DNA of 64,000 nt from contig JAKIVD010000004.1 of the NCBI GenBank assembly GCA_021647205.1, positions 98,316 to 162,315 of the forward strand, written 5' to 3'. This document shows positions 1 to 11,497 of the stretch, piece after piece. The notes under the pieces were generated by a model that ran no database searches, was not told the origin of the DNA, and saw only the letters and a list, made by a program, of their open reading frames with translations. Made by a program: the position numbers and the translations under genes. This DNA is from Bacteroidales bacterium (GTDB lineage Bacteria > Bacteroidota > Bacteroidia > Bacteroidales > F082). Each line of letters opens with the position of its first letter. The stretch's first letter is position 1.

Positions 1-2
1 CT

Positions 3-1739
3 ATGGAAAAAAAGACGAAAAACAGAAAGCGGCAGCACCTCATTCAATTGGCAGGAGTTTTGCTCGTCCTGTTGCTGATCAACCTGATCAGTTCAATGCT
101 TTTCACGCGTTTTGACCTGACGAGTGAAAAAAGATACACGCTCTCACCTTCCACCAAAAAAATACTGAAAAACCTTGATGACATTGTTTTTTTCAGGGTT
201 TACCTCGAAGGTGATTTCCCGGCAGGATTTAAACGGCTGCAAAGTGAAACCAAGGAATTGCTGGACGAGTTCAGGGCTTACAACAAAAACATCCAGTACG
301 AGTTCATCAACCCTTCTGCCAATGAAAATGTGCAGGAAAGAAACGATACTTACCAGCTACTGATGGAACAGGGATTGCAGCCGACCAACCTGCAGGTAAA
401 AACGAAAAGCGGTTTGGACCAGCAGGTTATTTTTCCCGGTGCCCTGGTAACCTACAAAAACAATGAAGCACCCATCGAATTGTTGGATGCCCAAATTAAT
501 GTACCCCCCGAAGCAGTACTCAACAACTCCATTCAAAACCTGGAATATAAGTTTACCAATGCCATCAGAAAAATAAGCAGGAAAAAAAAGCCGGTAATTG
601 CTTTTGTCCGGGGCCATGGTGAGCTGGACGATGATGAAACCTTCGACATTGCCGCTACGCTAGCAGAAGATTATATTGTTGACCGCCTTGTCCTGAACGG
701 ACAGGTAAATGCTTTGGTAAACCGTTCGCTCATCGACTCCGTCAACAACGAATACAAGGTTCTGCCAAAATACGCAGCCATCATTATTGCCAAACCCGGT
801 TCGGTTTTTCCCCCCAAAGACAAATTCATCATCGACCAGTACATCATGTACGGCGGGAAAGTTTTGTGGTTGATTGATCCGGTTTTTGCCAGTATGGACA
901 GCATCCAAAGGCAGGAATCGACAGTAGCTGTACAAAACGATATTGGCCTCCGTGACCAGTTGTTTACTTACGGTGCACGGCTGAACGAGAACCTGGTGAT
1001 GGATTTGGTGGCCCTGTCCATTCCCCTGCGCACCGGACAAATTGGCAACCAACCGCAAATCAGCTTTTTTCCCTGGTATTACTTCCCTTTGCTTACGCCT
1101 TTTTCCAAACATCCCATCGTCAAAAACCTGAACACCATCAAAACGCAGTTTGTCAGCAGTATCGATACAATAAAAAGCGTGAAAGTAAAGAAGACCATTT
1201 TGCTCCAGACTTCCCCTTATTCGAGGCTTGTTCCGGTACCGGCCATGATCAGCCTGGCCATAACACGTGAACAACCTGATGAACGGTTTTACAGCGGCCC
1301 GCCGCAAACAGTGGCCGTTTTACTGGAAGGAGTCTTTCCTTCTGACTTCCGTAACCGGATACCCCCCAGCATTGCAGAAGCCAAAGAAATCGGCTTCAAA
1401 GCTTACAGCAACTCTACAGCCATGATTGTTGTTTCGGATGGGGACATCATCCGCAACCAGTTCTATAAAGGTAAACCTTTGCCCCTCGGCTATGACCAGT
1501 TTACCCGCGAAACCTTTGGCAATAAAGATTTTATCCTTAACGCGCTCAATTACCTGACAGACGGTGCAGATTTGATTTCGCTCCGCTCGCGCGAACTAAA
1601 ACTGAGTTTACTCGACAAAACCAAAGTGAACAAGAACCGGCTGCTCTGGCAAATGTTCAATTTACTGGCTCCGGTGTTTCTGGTTGTGCTGGTCGGGCTT
1701 GTTTTAGTATGGTTGCGAAAAAGGAAATATGCTGCCTAG
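3..1739 (+). CDS. gldG: Gliding-motility ABC transporter auxiliary protein GldG
   Basis: This 578-residue protein matches GldG, the membrane-anchored auxiliary component that works with GldA (ATPase) and GldF (permease) in the Bacteroidetes gliding/T9SS-associated ABC transporter. It has one N-terminal membrane segment (about residues 15-36), a long extracytoplasmic region with the family-typical stretch SEKRYTLSPSTKKIL right after the anchor and PVIAFVRGHGELDD near residue 200, and a C-terminal membrane helix (about 550-570) followed by WLRKRK. The start is the ATG two bases into the window, so the usual upstream partner gldF would lie just outside. The downstream DUF4340 gene is a common partner of this module. 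Identification is by sequence pattern; whether this strain glides cannot be seen. Confidence 0.9.
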   Translation: MEKKTKNRKRQHLIQLAGVLLVLLLINLISSMLFTRFDLTSEKRYTLSPSTKKILKNLDDIVFFRVYLEGDFPAGFKRLQSETKELLDEFRAYNKNIQYEFINPSANENVQERNDTYQLLMEQGLQPTNLQVKTKSGLDQQVIFPGALVTYKNNEAPIELLDAQINVPPEAVLNNSIQNLEYKFTNAIRKISRKKKPVIAFVRGHGELDDDETFDIAATLAEDYIVDRLVLNGQVNALVNRSLIDSVNNEYKVLPKYAAIIIAKPGSVFPPKDKFIIDQYIMYGGKVLWLIDPVFASMDSIQRQESTVAVQNDIGLRDQLFTYGARLNENLVMDLVALSIPLRTGQIGNQPQISFFPWYYFPLLTPFSKHPIVKNLNTIKTQFVSSIDTIKSVKVKKTILLQTSPYSRLVPVPAMISLAITREQPDERFYSGPPQTVAVLLEGVFPSDFRNRIPPSIAEAKEIGFKAYSNSTAMIVVSDGDIIRNQFYKGKPLPLGYDQFTRETFGNKDFILNALNYLTDGADLISLRSRELKLSLLDKTKVNKNRLLWQMFNLLAPVFLVVLVGLVLVWLRKRKYAA

Positions 1740-1896
1740 GAAATGACTGAAAAATGGCCACGAATGCACTAATGGATTGTATTCGTCGTCAGACTACTAA
1801 TACTACGAGTCAAAATAGTGGTCAGACGAATGATGAATAATAAATGATTGAATACAGAGATACAGAATAGTCATCAGACCACTAAATACATTAAAA
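1740..1896. repeat. Short repeats between gldG and the DUF4340 gene
   Basis: The gap carries two related direct copies of a short word (GTCAGACTACTAATAC near 1789 and ATCAGACCACTAAATAC near 1874) and an opposed copy (GTGGTCAGACGAAT near 1821). No gene is seen. The copies may be a degenerate repeat or a regulator site; I cannot tell which. Confidence 0.35.
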
Positions 1897-2952
1897 ATGA
1901 AAAAAAACAGACCCCTCATTTTTATTCTGCTCTTTCTGGCAGTCGTTGCGGTTTTCCTGGTCAGCAGGAACAATTCGAGCACGTTGCAGGAAAAGGAAAC
2001 GGGATTTGCCATTGCCGACACTTCGGCGGTGACGCGGATTTTTATTGCCGACAAAAAGGATCACACCGTGCTGCTTGAACGTAGCGGTAATGGCTGGCTG
2101 CTTAACGGGAAATTTCCGACCAGTACACGGATGGTGGAAATATTACTCGAAACCATGCACGACATCAAAGTCAGGGCGCCGGTTTCACTCTCGAGCCACG
2201 ACAATATCGTGAGCCGCATGGCGGTCATTGGCATCAAGGTGGAGGTTTACGAGATGGTTTATCGCATCAACCTGTTCGACAAGATTAAACTGTTCAGGCA
2301 CGAGGCACTGACCAAAGTCTTTTATGTGGGCGATGCCACACAGAACAACAGGGGCACTTACATGCTGATGGAAGGTGCCGAACGTCCGTATATCACTTAC
2401 CTGCCTTCGTTGCGCGGGTTTATTACTACACGCTTTTCAGCCCTGGAAGATGACTGGAAAAGCCATGCGGTTTTCAACAACAAGCTCATCGACATCCAAA
2501 GCCTGAGCCTTATTTTTGCTGAAGGACCGGAAAACAGCTTTAAAGTGGAAGTTAACGATGCAAGGGGGAATTACAAACTCACTGCTATACAGGACAACAG
2601 GAGCGTCACCAATTACGACACCCTGAAAGTTTTAAACCTGCTGACCTCTTTTGCCGATTTGCGCTACGAAACCCGGCTGAACAGCATTCTTCAGCCCGAA
2701 ACAATCGACTCCATTGTGGCATCACCTTTTTTATATGAAATTACTCTGGAAGATCGCCGGCAGGGTACGCGCTATGTACGTGCTTTCAGGCGTGCAGCCA
2801 CTCCCGACGGGCTGTCAGACGGGGAGGGTGGCCTCATCCCGGTTGACCATGATCGTTTTTACGCCCTCATCAATGATGGTGAGGATTTTGTGCTGATGCA
2901 GTATTTTGTTTTTGACAGGGTGCTGAAACCGTTGAGTTACTACGAGAAATAG
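1897..2952 (+). CDS. DUF4340 domain protein
   Basis: This 351-residue protein begins with a basic stretch and a hydrophobic helix (about residues 6-23), consistent with an N-terminal membrane anchor and a soluble extracytoplasmic domain. The body resembles DUF4340 proteins, which are found beside gliding-type ABC transporter genes in many phyla and whose biochemical role is unknown. It follows gldG on the same strand after 157 bp, supporting a role in the same envelope machinery (inference). I chose the ATG at 1897 because the anchor starts there; an overlapping alternative frame has no such signal. Confidence 0.75.
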   Translation: MKKNRPLIFILLFLAVVAVFLVSRNNSSTLQEKETGFAIADTSAVTRIFIADKKDHTVLLERSGNGWLLNGKFPTSTRMVEILLETMHDIKVRAPVSLSSHDNIVSRMAVIGIKVEVYEMVYRINLFDKIKLFRHEALTKVFYVGDATQNNRGTYMLMEGAERPYITYLPSLRGFITTRFSALEDDWKSHAVFNNKLIDIQSLSLIFAEGPENSFKVEVNDARGNYKLTAIQDNRSVTNYDTLKVLNLLTSFADLRYETRLNSILQPETIDSIVASPFLYEITLEDRRQGTRYVRAFRRAATPDGLSDGEGGLIPVDHDRFYALINDGEDFVLMQYFVFDRVLKPLSYYEK

Positions 2953-3225
2953 TTCCCCATTCGTTTCCTGCAATTCAACCCCCTTTTACGGTGGTTTGTG
3001 TGCTGATGGTAAGAAATCTCCCCGGAGAATGGATTGCTCTCAGGGGAATGTTTCTTGCTGCGCTGATTGTCTGTCCATACAGGTGGGCCTTTAGGATAAC
3101 AAACGGCTTACCCCCTTTGCTTCTGTTTTAGCGCTTTCGATTTACCTATGGGCACGCCCCTACATTAATTTCAAAACAAGCGCGCATTATTTTGGGTGCA
3201 GCGAAAACCAACCGCTTTTACAATA
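2953..3225. other. Intergenic region without a gene
   Basis: About 270 bp between the convergent DUF4340 and gdhA genes. No coding pattern, RNA gene or repeat was recognised; the only clear element is the hairpin at its right end, annotated separately. Confidence 0.5.
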
Positions 3226-3258
3226 AAAAAAGGCTGCCCAAACCGGGCAGCCCTTTTC
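3226..3258 (-). terminator. Rho-independent terminator of gdhA
   Basis: An 8-bp perfect GC-rich stem (GGCTGCCC at 3232-3239 with GGGCAGCC at 3245-3252) with a 5-nt loop. On the minus strand it is followed by a run of T (A's at 3226-3231 on the plus strand), about 25 bp past the gdhA stop. C and T's on the other side may make it work weakly in both directions. Confidence 0.85.
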
Positions 3259-3278
3259 TTCATTAATTAATTTGTAGC

Positions 3279-4646
<1,368 letters not shown>

Positions 4647-4802
4647 TTAAACTCACTATAATTTCACTTCAATATTACGAAAATTGCCTGCGGAAATTTT
4701 ACTTCCCCGTTTGAATTGAGGGAATCACGTAGGGTTTTAAGTGTTTCACGTAGGGGGAGGGGATTTGACATTTTAGATGTGGGATTTGAGAATTGCAATT
4801 CC

Positions 4803-6677
4803 TCACTCCCCTTTGCCCGGTTCAAAAACCGTCAGGGTCAAGTCGTCAACCAAAACCGTTCCCCTGCCCCTGTTCCAGAAATAAATTTTCAGCACATCTT
4901 TTTCCGACCGGACTTCGGGGGTCAGGTAATCGAAACTTATTTTATTCCATTTACCGGTTTGGAGGCTTCGGTTTTCGGGCAGTGAACGAATGTTCAGTGC
5001 TTTATATTTGTAAGTTTTTCCCCTGTGCTGAAAACTGACGGCCAATAAAAAATCCTTTTGTGCTCTTTCGCTTTGCGGAAATACATAAAATTCTATCCTC
5101 AACCAGGCATGGTCTTCTTCTGTTAAGGCTTCAAAACTGCTTTCAAACAAGTTAAAATACAAAAGGGTGCTGTCGAACTGAAAGGCAGTTTTTCCGTTGT
5201 GCGACAATTCTTTTGTAAAAAACCTGTTGTGTTTTTTTGATGGGTTTTCAAAATCGAAGTCCGTGAGCACCCGGCTTTTATAACCCGATTCATCTTCCAG
5301 TATTTCTTTTCCTTCCAGCCACCGGTTCACCAGTAAAAGTTTTTGGTCTTCGGGTGATGTTGTTGTTTTGGCGAAAACCTTTTTGTAGTAAGCAAAGGTC
5401 ATCCGGTCGCCGCTTAAAATGTTGTTTCGCATCTGCCAGGTTTGAAACAGGTTAAGAACAATCAGGAAAAAGGCCGCAACAGCAAACAGCCCTTTGTAAA
5501 AAGATACCGATTTTGAAAGCCGCTGAATAAAATAGCCCAGTGGGATGGCCATCACCGCATAAGATTGAACAAGAGCCCGCTGGCTGAAACAATTGGCATA
5601 CCACCAGCAGGACCAGCTCGAAACCAGGTAAAGGTTCAGGAGGAAGAAAACAAAAAGGGGATAAAAAATTTCCCGCTTGTATTGATGAGTAAAATAAAAA
5701 CCCCAAACCGCAAAAACCATCAGGGGAGTGTACACAAACCAGCCCTTCCTGAAACTGAACAACGTTTGCAGCGTGTGGGGAGCAAGAAAGTCAAAACCTT
5801 CCCCGGCATTGGTGTAGCTGTAGTAAAGATAGTCGCTACTGAATATTTTCCAGTAGGCTACCTGAAGCGAACCAATCAGCAAAAGAACCAACACAAAGGA
5901 CAGCAACTGCAATTTGTGCTGTTTGAACAGGGTCAGTTTGTTTTTCAGGTTGCTGCTGCCGGATACGCCCCAAAGCAGGGGAATGAGCAAGACAATTATT
6001 TCGCTTGGCCGTGCCAAAATCAGGACTCCGGAAACAACAGCGAGCCACAGGATGTGTTTTTGCTCCCGGTCTTCGTGCCAACGGATGGTCAGCCATAAAA
6101 CGAGGGCATACAGGGTGAACAGGTGGTTGTGGGCCAGCTCGGCGTTAAAAATACTTTGGTCAAAATAATTGGTGCCAAAAAACAGCAACAGCAAGGTGAT
6201 GGCAGTGGTCTTGTCGCTAAAGAACTTCAACAAAACCTTTCGCAAAGCGAACAAGCCAACCAAGGTATAAAAGGTGCTGCCAATGATAATTCCCCACTGG
6301 TAGGGCAGTGAAAACCCGTCTGCCGGCCAGGCAGTAAACAAAGCAAAAAGATGGGAAAGAAAAAAGAAAGGAGCATAAAGAAAGGCCATGCCCATGCTGT
6401 ATTTCATGATCCAATAGCCTGCCGGGCCGGGACTGGCCTGGTAAAAACTCACTGAAGGATTGTAAGTGTCCAGAATTTCCTGTAACTGCGCCATGTTGCT
6501 CAACCCGAGATCGTGGTAAATGAATGTAAACGGGAGGTACAAATAGTAACCGAACACATCGAAATTGATGGGGTTGTTGTGTGGGAAAAAGAAACGGGAA
6601 ATTAAGACGCACAGGGTAATTAAACCAACGGCCTGTAACGAGTGCGCTTTAATTCGTGAAAGCTTTAAACCTAACAT
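4803..6677 (-). CDS. Multi-pass membrane protein, probable GT-C glycosyltransferase
   Basis: This 624-residue protein has about ten or more hydrophobic segments over residues 15-430 and a soluble C-terminal region of about 190 residues that looks beta-rich. The first extracytoplasmic loop carries acidic residues (PINFDVFGYYLY) placed as in GT-C enzymes that use polyprenyl-phosphate sugars. I do not recognise a named family. It lies 27 bp downstream of a dolichol-phosphate-mannose-synthase-like gene on the same strand, which supports a donor-synthase plus membrane-transferase pair acting on an envelope glycan or glycoprotein (inference). Confidence 0.6.
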   Translation of the reverse strand: MLGLKLSRIKAHSLQAVGLITLCVLISRFFFPHNNPINFDVFGYYLYLPFTFIYHDLGLSNMAQLQEILDTYNPSVSFYQASPGPAGYWIMKYSMGMAFLYAPFFFLSHLFALFTAWPADGFSLPYQWGIIIGSTFYTLVGLFALRKVLLKFFSDKTTAITLLLLFFGTNYFDQSIFNAELAHNHLFTLYALVLWLTIRWHEDREQKHILWLAVVSGVLILARPSEIIVLLIPLLWGVSGSSNLKNKLTLFKQHKLQLLSFVLVLLLIGSLQVAYWKIFSSDYLYYSYTNAGEGFDFLAPHTLQTLFSFRKGWFVYTPLMVFAVWGFYFTHQYKREIFYPLFVFFLLNLYLVSSWSCWWYANCFSQRALVQSYAVMAIPLGYFIQRLSKSVSFYKGLFAVAAFFLIVLNLFQTWQMRNNILSGDRMTFAYYKKVFAKTTTSPEDQKLLLVNRWLEGKEILEDESGYKSRVLTDFDFENPSKKHNRFFTKELSHNGKTAFQFDSTLLYFNLFESSFEALTEEDHAWLRIEFYVFPQSERAQKDFLLAVSFQHRGKTYKYKALNIRSLPENRSLQTGKWNKISFDYLTPEVRSEKDVLKIYFWNRGRGTVLVDDLTLTVFEPGKGE

Positions 6678-6704
6678 AAACTGATGAAATCTGCTTCCGC
6701 AAAT

Positions 6705-7424
6705 TTAAGGTTTAAACAGATTGTATTTCAATATGCTGAAGATGGCGCGCATCCCGTCTTTCCAGCCAATTTTTTTACCGTCCTGGTAGGTGCGGCCATA
6801 ATAAGAAATGCCTACTTCGTAAATCCTGATTCCCTCAACCCTTGAAACTTTTGCCGTGACTTCCGGCTCAAAACCAAAGCGTTTTTCCTTTAATTCGAGA
6901 CCTTTAATAATGTCGGTCCTGAACAGTTTGTAGCAGGTTTCCATATCGGTCAGGTTCAGGTTGGTGAACATATTGGACAGGGAAGTCAGGAATTTGTTTC
7001 CGATGGAATGCCAGAAAAAGAGGATACGGTGTGCTTCGCCGCCCATAAAGCGCGAACCATAAACCACGTCGGCAAAGCCGTCCACTACCGGTTTCAAAAG
7101 CTTGTTGTATTCTTCCGGGTCGTATTCAAGGTCGGCATCCTGAATAATGAGGTAATTCCCTGTTGCTTCCCTTATGCCCCTGTGCAACGCTGCCCCCTTG
7201 CCCATATTTTTTTCTTGTTCAAAAAACCGGATGTCGTGGCCGGGATGGTTTTGGATGTAATCGTTGACAACTTCGGCTGTTTGGTCCGTGGAGAAATCGT
7301 TGACAATAATCAATTCTTTGCTGAATCTGCCAATAAGTTGAACAGCCAGCACTTTGTCGAGGATGAGATGAATGGTCGGGGCTTCATTATATGCCGGAAT
7401 AATGATGGAAAGTTTGGAAGACAT
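6705..7424 (-). CDS. Family 2 glycosyltransferase (polyprenyl-phosphate sugar synthase type)
   Basis: This 239-residue protein has the GT-A fold signature of DPM1/GtrB-like enzymes: N-terminal [13 protein letters not shown], an [10 protein letters not shown] nucleotide-binding stretch, and the DAD metal motif in [13 protein letters not shown]. It lacks C-terminal membrane helices, so it is the short soluble DPM1 type. Such enzymes move a sugar from a nucleotide donor to a polyprenyl phosphate at the inner face of the membrane. It heads a two-gene operon with the membrane protein at 4803-6677, the likely user of its product. The sugar is not determinable from sequence. Confidence 0.85.
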   Translation of the reverse strand: MSSKLSIIIPAYNEAPTIHLILDKVLAVQLIGRFSKELIIVNDFSTDQTAEVVNDYIQNHPGHDIRFFEQEKNMGKGAALHRGIREATGNYLIIQDADLEYDPEEYNKLLKPVVDGFADVVYGSRFMGGEAHRILFFWHSIGNKFLTSLSNMFTNLNLTDMETCYKLFRTDIIKGLELKEKRFGFEPEVTAKVSRVEGIRIYEVGISYYGRTYQDGKKIGWKDGMRAIFSILKYNLFKP

Positions 7425-7745
7425 GAAAAATTTATTTGTCCGGCAAAAATAAGAAAAGCGGGGGCAGCCACAACTTATGGTTGCGATTTTGCGTTATACC
7501 AAATGACCCGGGACTTACGGATTGTCGTTCGCAGATTCTCACTTCCTTGTTTTTGTCAGGCAGGCTGATCGCTGTTTCCCCTTTCCCGTGCGGGGAAATC
7601 ATTTTGCATACAGCACAATATGCGTGTTCTTGTTGCGTAATTGAAAGATGTTTTAAGACTGAATATAAATTAGATAACTAATGTTATATTTTTAACAGTA
7701 TATTTATTTTAAGTAGTAAATTTGCGCCAATCAACATTTACTTTT
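7425..7745. promoter_or_regulatory. Divergent intergenic region with maeB promoter
   Basis: A 321-bp spacer between the divergent glycosyltransferase and malic enzyme genes. On the plus strand TAAATTTG at 7717-7724 matches the Bacteroidetes -7 box TAnnTTTG, 21 bp before the maeB ATG, so the leader would be very short. No clear -33 TTG is at the usual distance. Nothing else was recognised. Confidence 0.55.
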
Positions 7746-10010
7746 ATGGACAAATTATTTAGAAAAGACGCCTTCAATTACCATGCATTGGGACGTCCGG
7801 GAAAAATTGAGGTAATACCCACAAAACCGTACTCCACCCAGCGTGATCTTTCACTGGCTTATACACCGGGTGTGGCCGATCCCTGTCTTGCCATCGACAA
7901 GAACAAGGAGGATGTTTACAAATATACAGCCAAGGGAAACCTTGTTGCCGTCATTTCCAACGGAACAGCGGTACTTGGCTTGGGCAATATCGGGCCCGAA
8001 GCAGGAAAACCTGTCATGGAAGGAAAGGGATTGCTTTTTAAAATATTTGCCGACATTGATGTATTCGACATCGAAGTGGACGAAACGGATGTGGACAAGT
8101 TTATACAGACCGTTAAAGCCATTGCCCCCACTTTTGGTGGTATTAACCTCGAAGACATCAAAGCCCCTGAATGTTTTGAAATCGAACAACGCCTGAAAGA
8201 GGAGCTCGATATTCCCATCATGCATGACGACCAGCACGGCACGGCCATCATTACGTCGGCAGGATTGTTGAATGCACTGGAAATCAACAATAAAAAAATT
8301 GAAGACATAAAAATCGTGGTGAATGGCGCCGGCGCTGCCTCCGTTTCGTGTACCCGTTTGTACATCGCACTCGGTGCCAATCCCGACAACATCATTATGC
8401 TCGACAGCCGGGGCGTTTTGCACAAGGACAGAACCGATATGAATGAGACCAAAAAGCAATTCGCAACCAACAAACCGGTTCACACACTTGCCGAGGCATT
8501 AAAAGGTGCCGACATGTTCCTCGGGCTTTCGGTGGGTGGTGTCATGAAAAAGGAAATGCTGCTTTCAATGGCAGAGCGGCCCATTGTGTTTGCCCTTGCC
8601 AACCCAACCCCCGAGATTTCCTACGAAGTAGCCATGGAAACACGCGACGATCTCGTGATGGCAACAGGGCGCTCCGATTACCCAAACCAGATCAACAATG
8701 TGCTGGGGTTTCCATTTATTTTCAGGGGGGCCATGGACGTTAGGGCAAGTGCGATTAACGAAGAAATGAAGCTGGCTGCTTCCAAAGCACTGGCACAGCT
8801 GGCCAAAGAACCGGTGCCCGAAGAGGTGAACATTGCTTTTAATGTGCAAAACCTGAAGTTCGGCCGCGATTACATCATCCCCAAACCAACTGACCCGCGA
8901 CTTATCGAAAGGGTGGCACCGGCCGTTGCCAAAGCAGCCATTGAAAGCGGAATCGCCGGAAGCCCGATTACCGACTGGCCTGCCTATGTCGAGGAACTGA
9001 GAAAAAGGCTGGGTCTTTCGAACAAGCTGAAAATGCAAATGAAAGCCGCATGTAAACGCAAGCCGAAACGCGTGGTCCTTGCCGATGCCCAGCGGTACAA
9101 TATGCTGAAAGCTGCAGAAATCGTGAAAAACGAAAACCTTGCCGTGCCGGTTTTACTGGGTGATAAGGAAGTAATTGAGGGCATCATCCGTAAAAATGAA
9201 CTGGAACTTGATGGTGTTGAAATTATTGACAATAAATGTAAGGAAGAGAAAAACAGGCGCCAGGAGTTTGCGAAGATATTACTTGAAAAACAGCAACGAA
9301 AAGGGATGACACCAACCTCGGCATTGGATGCCATGTTGCACCGCAATTACTTTGCCCCCATGCTGGTTGAAACAGCCTATGCCGATGCAGTTTTGTCAGG
9401 TTTAACACGAAATTATCCTGATTCCATCAGGCCATTCTTACAGATAATCGGGAAAAGGGACGATACCCGCATCGTTAGTGGGATGTATATTTTTAATGGA
9501 AAAGAAGGCCCCCTTTTCCTGAGTGACTGTACCGTTAACCAGGAACCCTGCGCGAAAGACCTGGTGGACATCACACTGCAAACTGCTGAAGAAGTCAGAA
9601 GGTTTAAAATAGAGCCCCGTATCGCCATGCTTTCTTATTCCAACTTTGGTTCGGTAAAGGGAAGGGTTCCCGATTGCCAGAGAGAAGCCGTGGAAATATT
9701 GCACAGAGACCACCCGGGCCTGATCGTTGATGGTGAAATGCAAGCCAGTATTGCAATGAATCCCGAACTGGCCAAAGACTCGTTCCCCTTCTCCAAACTG
9801 AATGGAAAAAAGGCAAATACGCTTATTTTCCCAAACCTGGCAGCGGCCAATATCGCACAAAAACTGATGCAGCAAATTACGGACATCGAAGTTATCGGCC
9901 CTGTTTTGAACGGAATGAAAAAACCGGCCCATGTTTTGCAAATGGGCAGCGGGGTCAACGAAATTGTTAACATGATCATGGTGGCTGTGATGGATGCACA
10001 GAAAAGGTAA
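7746..10010 (+). CDS. maeB: NADP-dependent malic enzyme with C-terminal phosphotransacetylase-like domain
   Basis: This 754-residue MaeB-type protein decarboxylates malate to pyruvate. Residues 1-420 form the malic enzyme part (PYSTQRDLSLAYTPGVADP, MHDDQHGTAI, and the nucleotide site VVNGAGAASVS). Residues about 430-754 match the phosphate acetyl/butyryltransferase fold, which in MaeB proteins is regulatory (binds acetyl-CoA-type effectors) and inactive as a transferase. I place the start at MDKLFRKDAF because it follows the -7 box and matches the family N-terminus; an in-frame ATG 24 bp upstream overlaps that promoter. Confidence 0.95.
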   Translation: MDKLFRKDAFNYHALGRPGKIEVIPTKPYSTQRDLSLAYTPGVADPCLAIDKNKEDVYKYTAKGNLVAVISNGTAVLGLGNIGPEAGKPVMEGKGLLFKIFADIDVFDIEVDETDVDKFIQTVKAIAPTFGGINLEDIKAPECFEIEQRLKEELDIPIMHDDQHGTAIITSAGLLNALEINNKKIEDIKIVVNGAGAASVSCTRLYIALGANPDNIIMLDSRGVLHKDRTDMNETKKQFATNKPVHTLAEALKGADMFLGLSVGGVMKKEMLLSMAERPIVFALANPTPEISYEVAMETRDDLVMATGRSDYPNQINNVLGFPFIFRGAMDVRASAINEEMKLAASKALAQLAKEPVPEEVNIAFNVQNLKFGRDYIIPKPTDPRLIERVAPAVAKAAIESGIAGSPITDWPAYVEELRKRLGLSNKLKMQMKAACKRKPKRVVLADAQRYNMLKAAEIVKNENLAVPVLLGDKEVIEGIIRKNELELDGVEIIDNKCKEEKNRRQEFAKILLEKQQRKGMTPTSALDAMLHRNYFAPMLVETAYADAVLSGLTRNYPDSIRPFLQIIGKRDDTRIVSGMYIFNGKEGPLFLSDCTVNQEPCAKDLVDITLQTAEEVRRFKIEPRIAMLSYSNFGSVKGRVPDCQREAVEILHRDHPGLIVDGEMQASIAMNPELAKDSFPFSKLNGKKANTLIFPNLAAANIAQKLMQQITDIEVIGPVLNGMKKPAHVLQMGSGVNEIVNMIMVAVMDAQKR

Positions 10011-10199
10011 ACGGCCACCACGCTTTATCCCGGTTGCCTCGCTGAAATTCAATGCCTCCGGGATTTTGTTTTTATCCGTTTCCTTTCAACATGCTGCAAT
10101 GCCTTTCGCAGTGGTGATGTGAAATGTTTTGCCTTCATTGGAAATAATTAATTTAATTTGCACTGAAATAGTATACGAAACCCACTTGAGCTTTTACCT

Positions 10200-11357
10200 A
10201 TGACATGTCCCAATAATACACTGAGCAGACGGCAAAAAATTATCCTGTTGATTATCGGGGCGCTTGCGTTGCTGATCGGCTTTACCCCCCGCTACGTTTT
10301 TACAGCCATCGCCCATGGCAACCCTGATATTGATGATTACAAGATTTTTTACAACCGCACCATCCCGGCAGGTGAATATTTGCCCTGGAAAATTGCCGAA
10401 GACTACAACCTGTACGAACTGCCCGAACCCACAAGAACCACCATCGAAAGTTACAAACCGGTGGCTTTTCTTGTTATCCAGGATGAAAAAATCAAATACG
10501 AAGAATATTGGGATGGCTATGGCCGGCACTCACTTTCCAACTCGTTCAGCGCTGGAAAAAGTATCGTTGGCCTGCTTGTTGGCATTGCGCTGGACGAAGG
10601 GAAGATAAAAAGCCTTGATCAGCCTGTGGGCGACTTTCTCCCTGCATTTACAAAAGGGGAAAATGCAATACTGACCATCAGAAACCTGCTGACAATGAGT
10701 TCGGGTCTGAATTGGGACGAGACCTACACCAGCCCGCTTTCGATGACAACCGAAGCCTACTACGGGACGGATCTCCCGGGTCTCATCAATTCGTTGAAGG
10801 TGGTCGAAACTCCCGGAAAAGAGTTTGATTACCTGAGTGGAAATACCGAGGTGCTGGCCATGATTCTTGAGGCCGCCACGGGAAAAAGGCTGGCTAACTA
10901 TGCTTCGGAAAAAATCTGGAAACACATTGGTGCCCGCTACGATGCACTTTGGTGTCTCGACAGCAAAGATGGCATGGAAAAAGCATACTGCTGTTTCAAT
11001 ACGAATGCCCGCGATTTTGCCCGCTTTGGCCAATTGGTGCTGAACAATGGAAAATGGAACAACACACAAATTGTTTCTGAAAAATATTTGAAAGAGGCCA
11101 CTTCTCCTGCTGCTTATCTTATTGACAAAGGCGACAAGAAAAAGGTTGATTTTTATGGTTTCCAATGGTGGGTCATCCATTACAAAGGCCATACCATTCC
11201 CTACATGCGGGGAATTCTTGGCCAGTATATTTTTGCCATCCCCGACAGAAATGCCGTGGTCGTCCGCCTGGGCCACGAACGCAGCAAAGAATACATTGGT
11301 CACCACACCAAAGATATTTACCAATACCTGGATGCTGCCTTTAAAATACTGGACTAA
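10200..11357 (+). CDS. Membrane-anchored serine hydrolase, beta-lactamase/DD-peptidase family
   Basis: This 385-residue class C beta-lactamase-like protein has an N-terminal hydrophobic segment (about residues 13-29) and the serine nucleophile in SFSAGKS (Ser117, Lys120, an SxxK motif), followed by NLLTMSSGLNWDE and the second-motif region YLSGNTE. The C-terminal third has a beta-sheet edge in GFQWWVIHYKG. Family members include esterases, D-aminopeptidases and EstB-like hydrolases, so the substrate cannot be assigned. It stands alone between maeB and mdh. Expected location is the periplasm, anchored by the N-terminal helix. Confidence 0.85.
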   Translation: MTCPNNTLSRRQKIILLIIGALALLIGFTPRYVFTAIAHGNPDIDDYKIFYNRTIPAGEYLPWKIAEDYNLYELPEPTRTTIESYKPVAFLVIQDEKIKYEEYWDGYGRHSLSNSFSAGKSIVGLLVGIALDEGKIKSLDQPVGDFLPAFTKGENAILTIRNLLTMSSGLNWDETYTSPLSMTTEAYYGTDLPGLINSLKVVETPGKEFDYLSGNTEVLAMILEAATGKRLANYASEKIWKHIGARYDALWCLDSKDGMEKAYCCFNTNARDFARFGQLVLNNGKWNNTQIVSEKYLKEATSPAAYLIDKGDKKKVDFYGFQWWVIHYKGHTIPYMRGILGQYIFAIPDRNAVVVRLGHERSKEYIGHHTKDIYQYLDAAFKILD

Positions 11358-11444
11358 GGCCGCTGTCCATCTGCCGGCCCTAATTTATAATTGATAAAAA
11401 AAAGCCTTTGCTTCTTAAAATGAGCCGAAAAGCCAGATTATTAT

Positions 11445-11452
11445 TACTTTTG
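11445..11452 (+). promoter_or_regulatory. -7 box of mdh promoter
   Basis: TACTTTTG matches TAnnTTTG and lies 45 bp before the mdh ATG. No confident -33 element was found. Confidence 0.5.
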
Positions 11453-11497
11453 TTCAGTTCAATAAATCAATAAATATTAATTGAAAAAGAGAATACG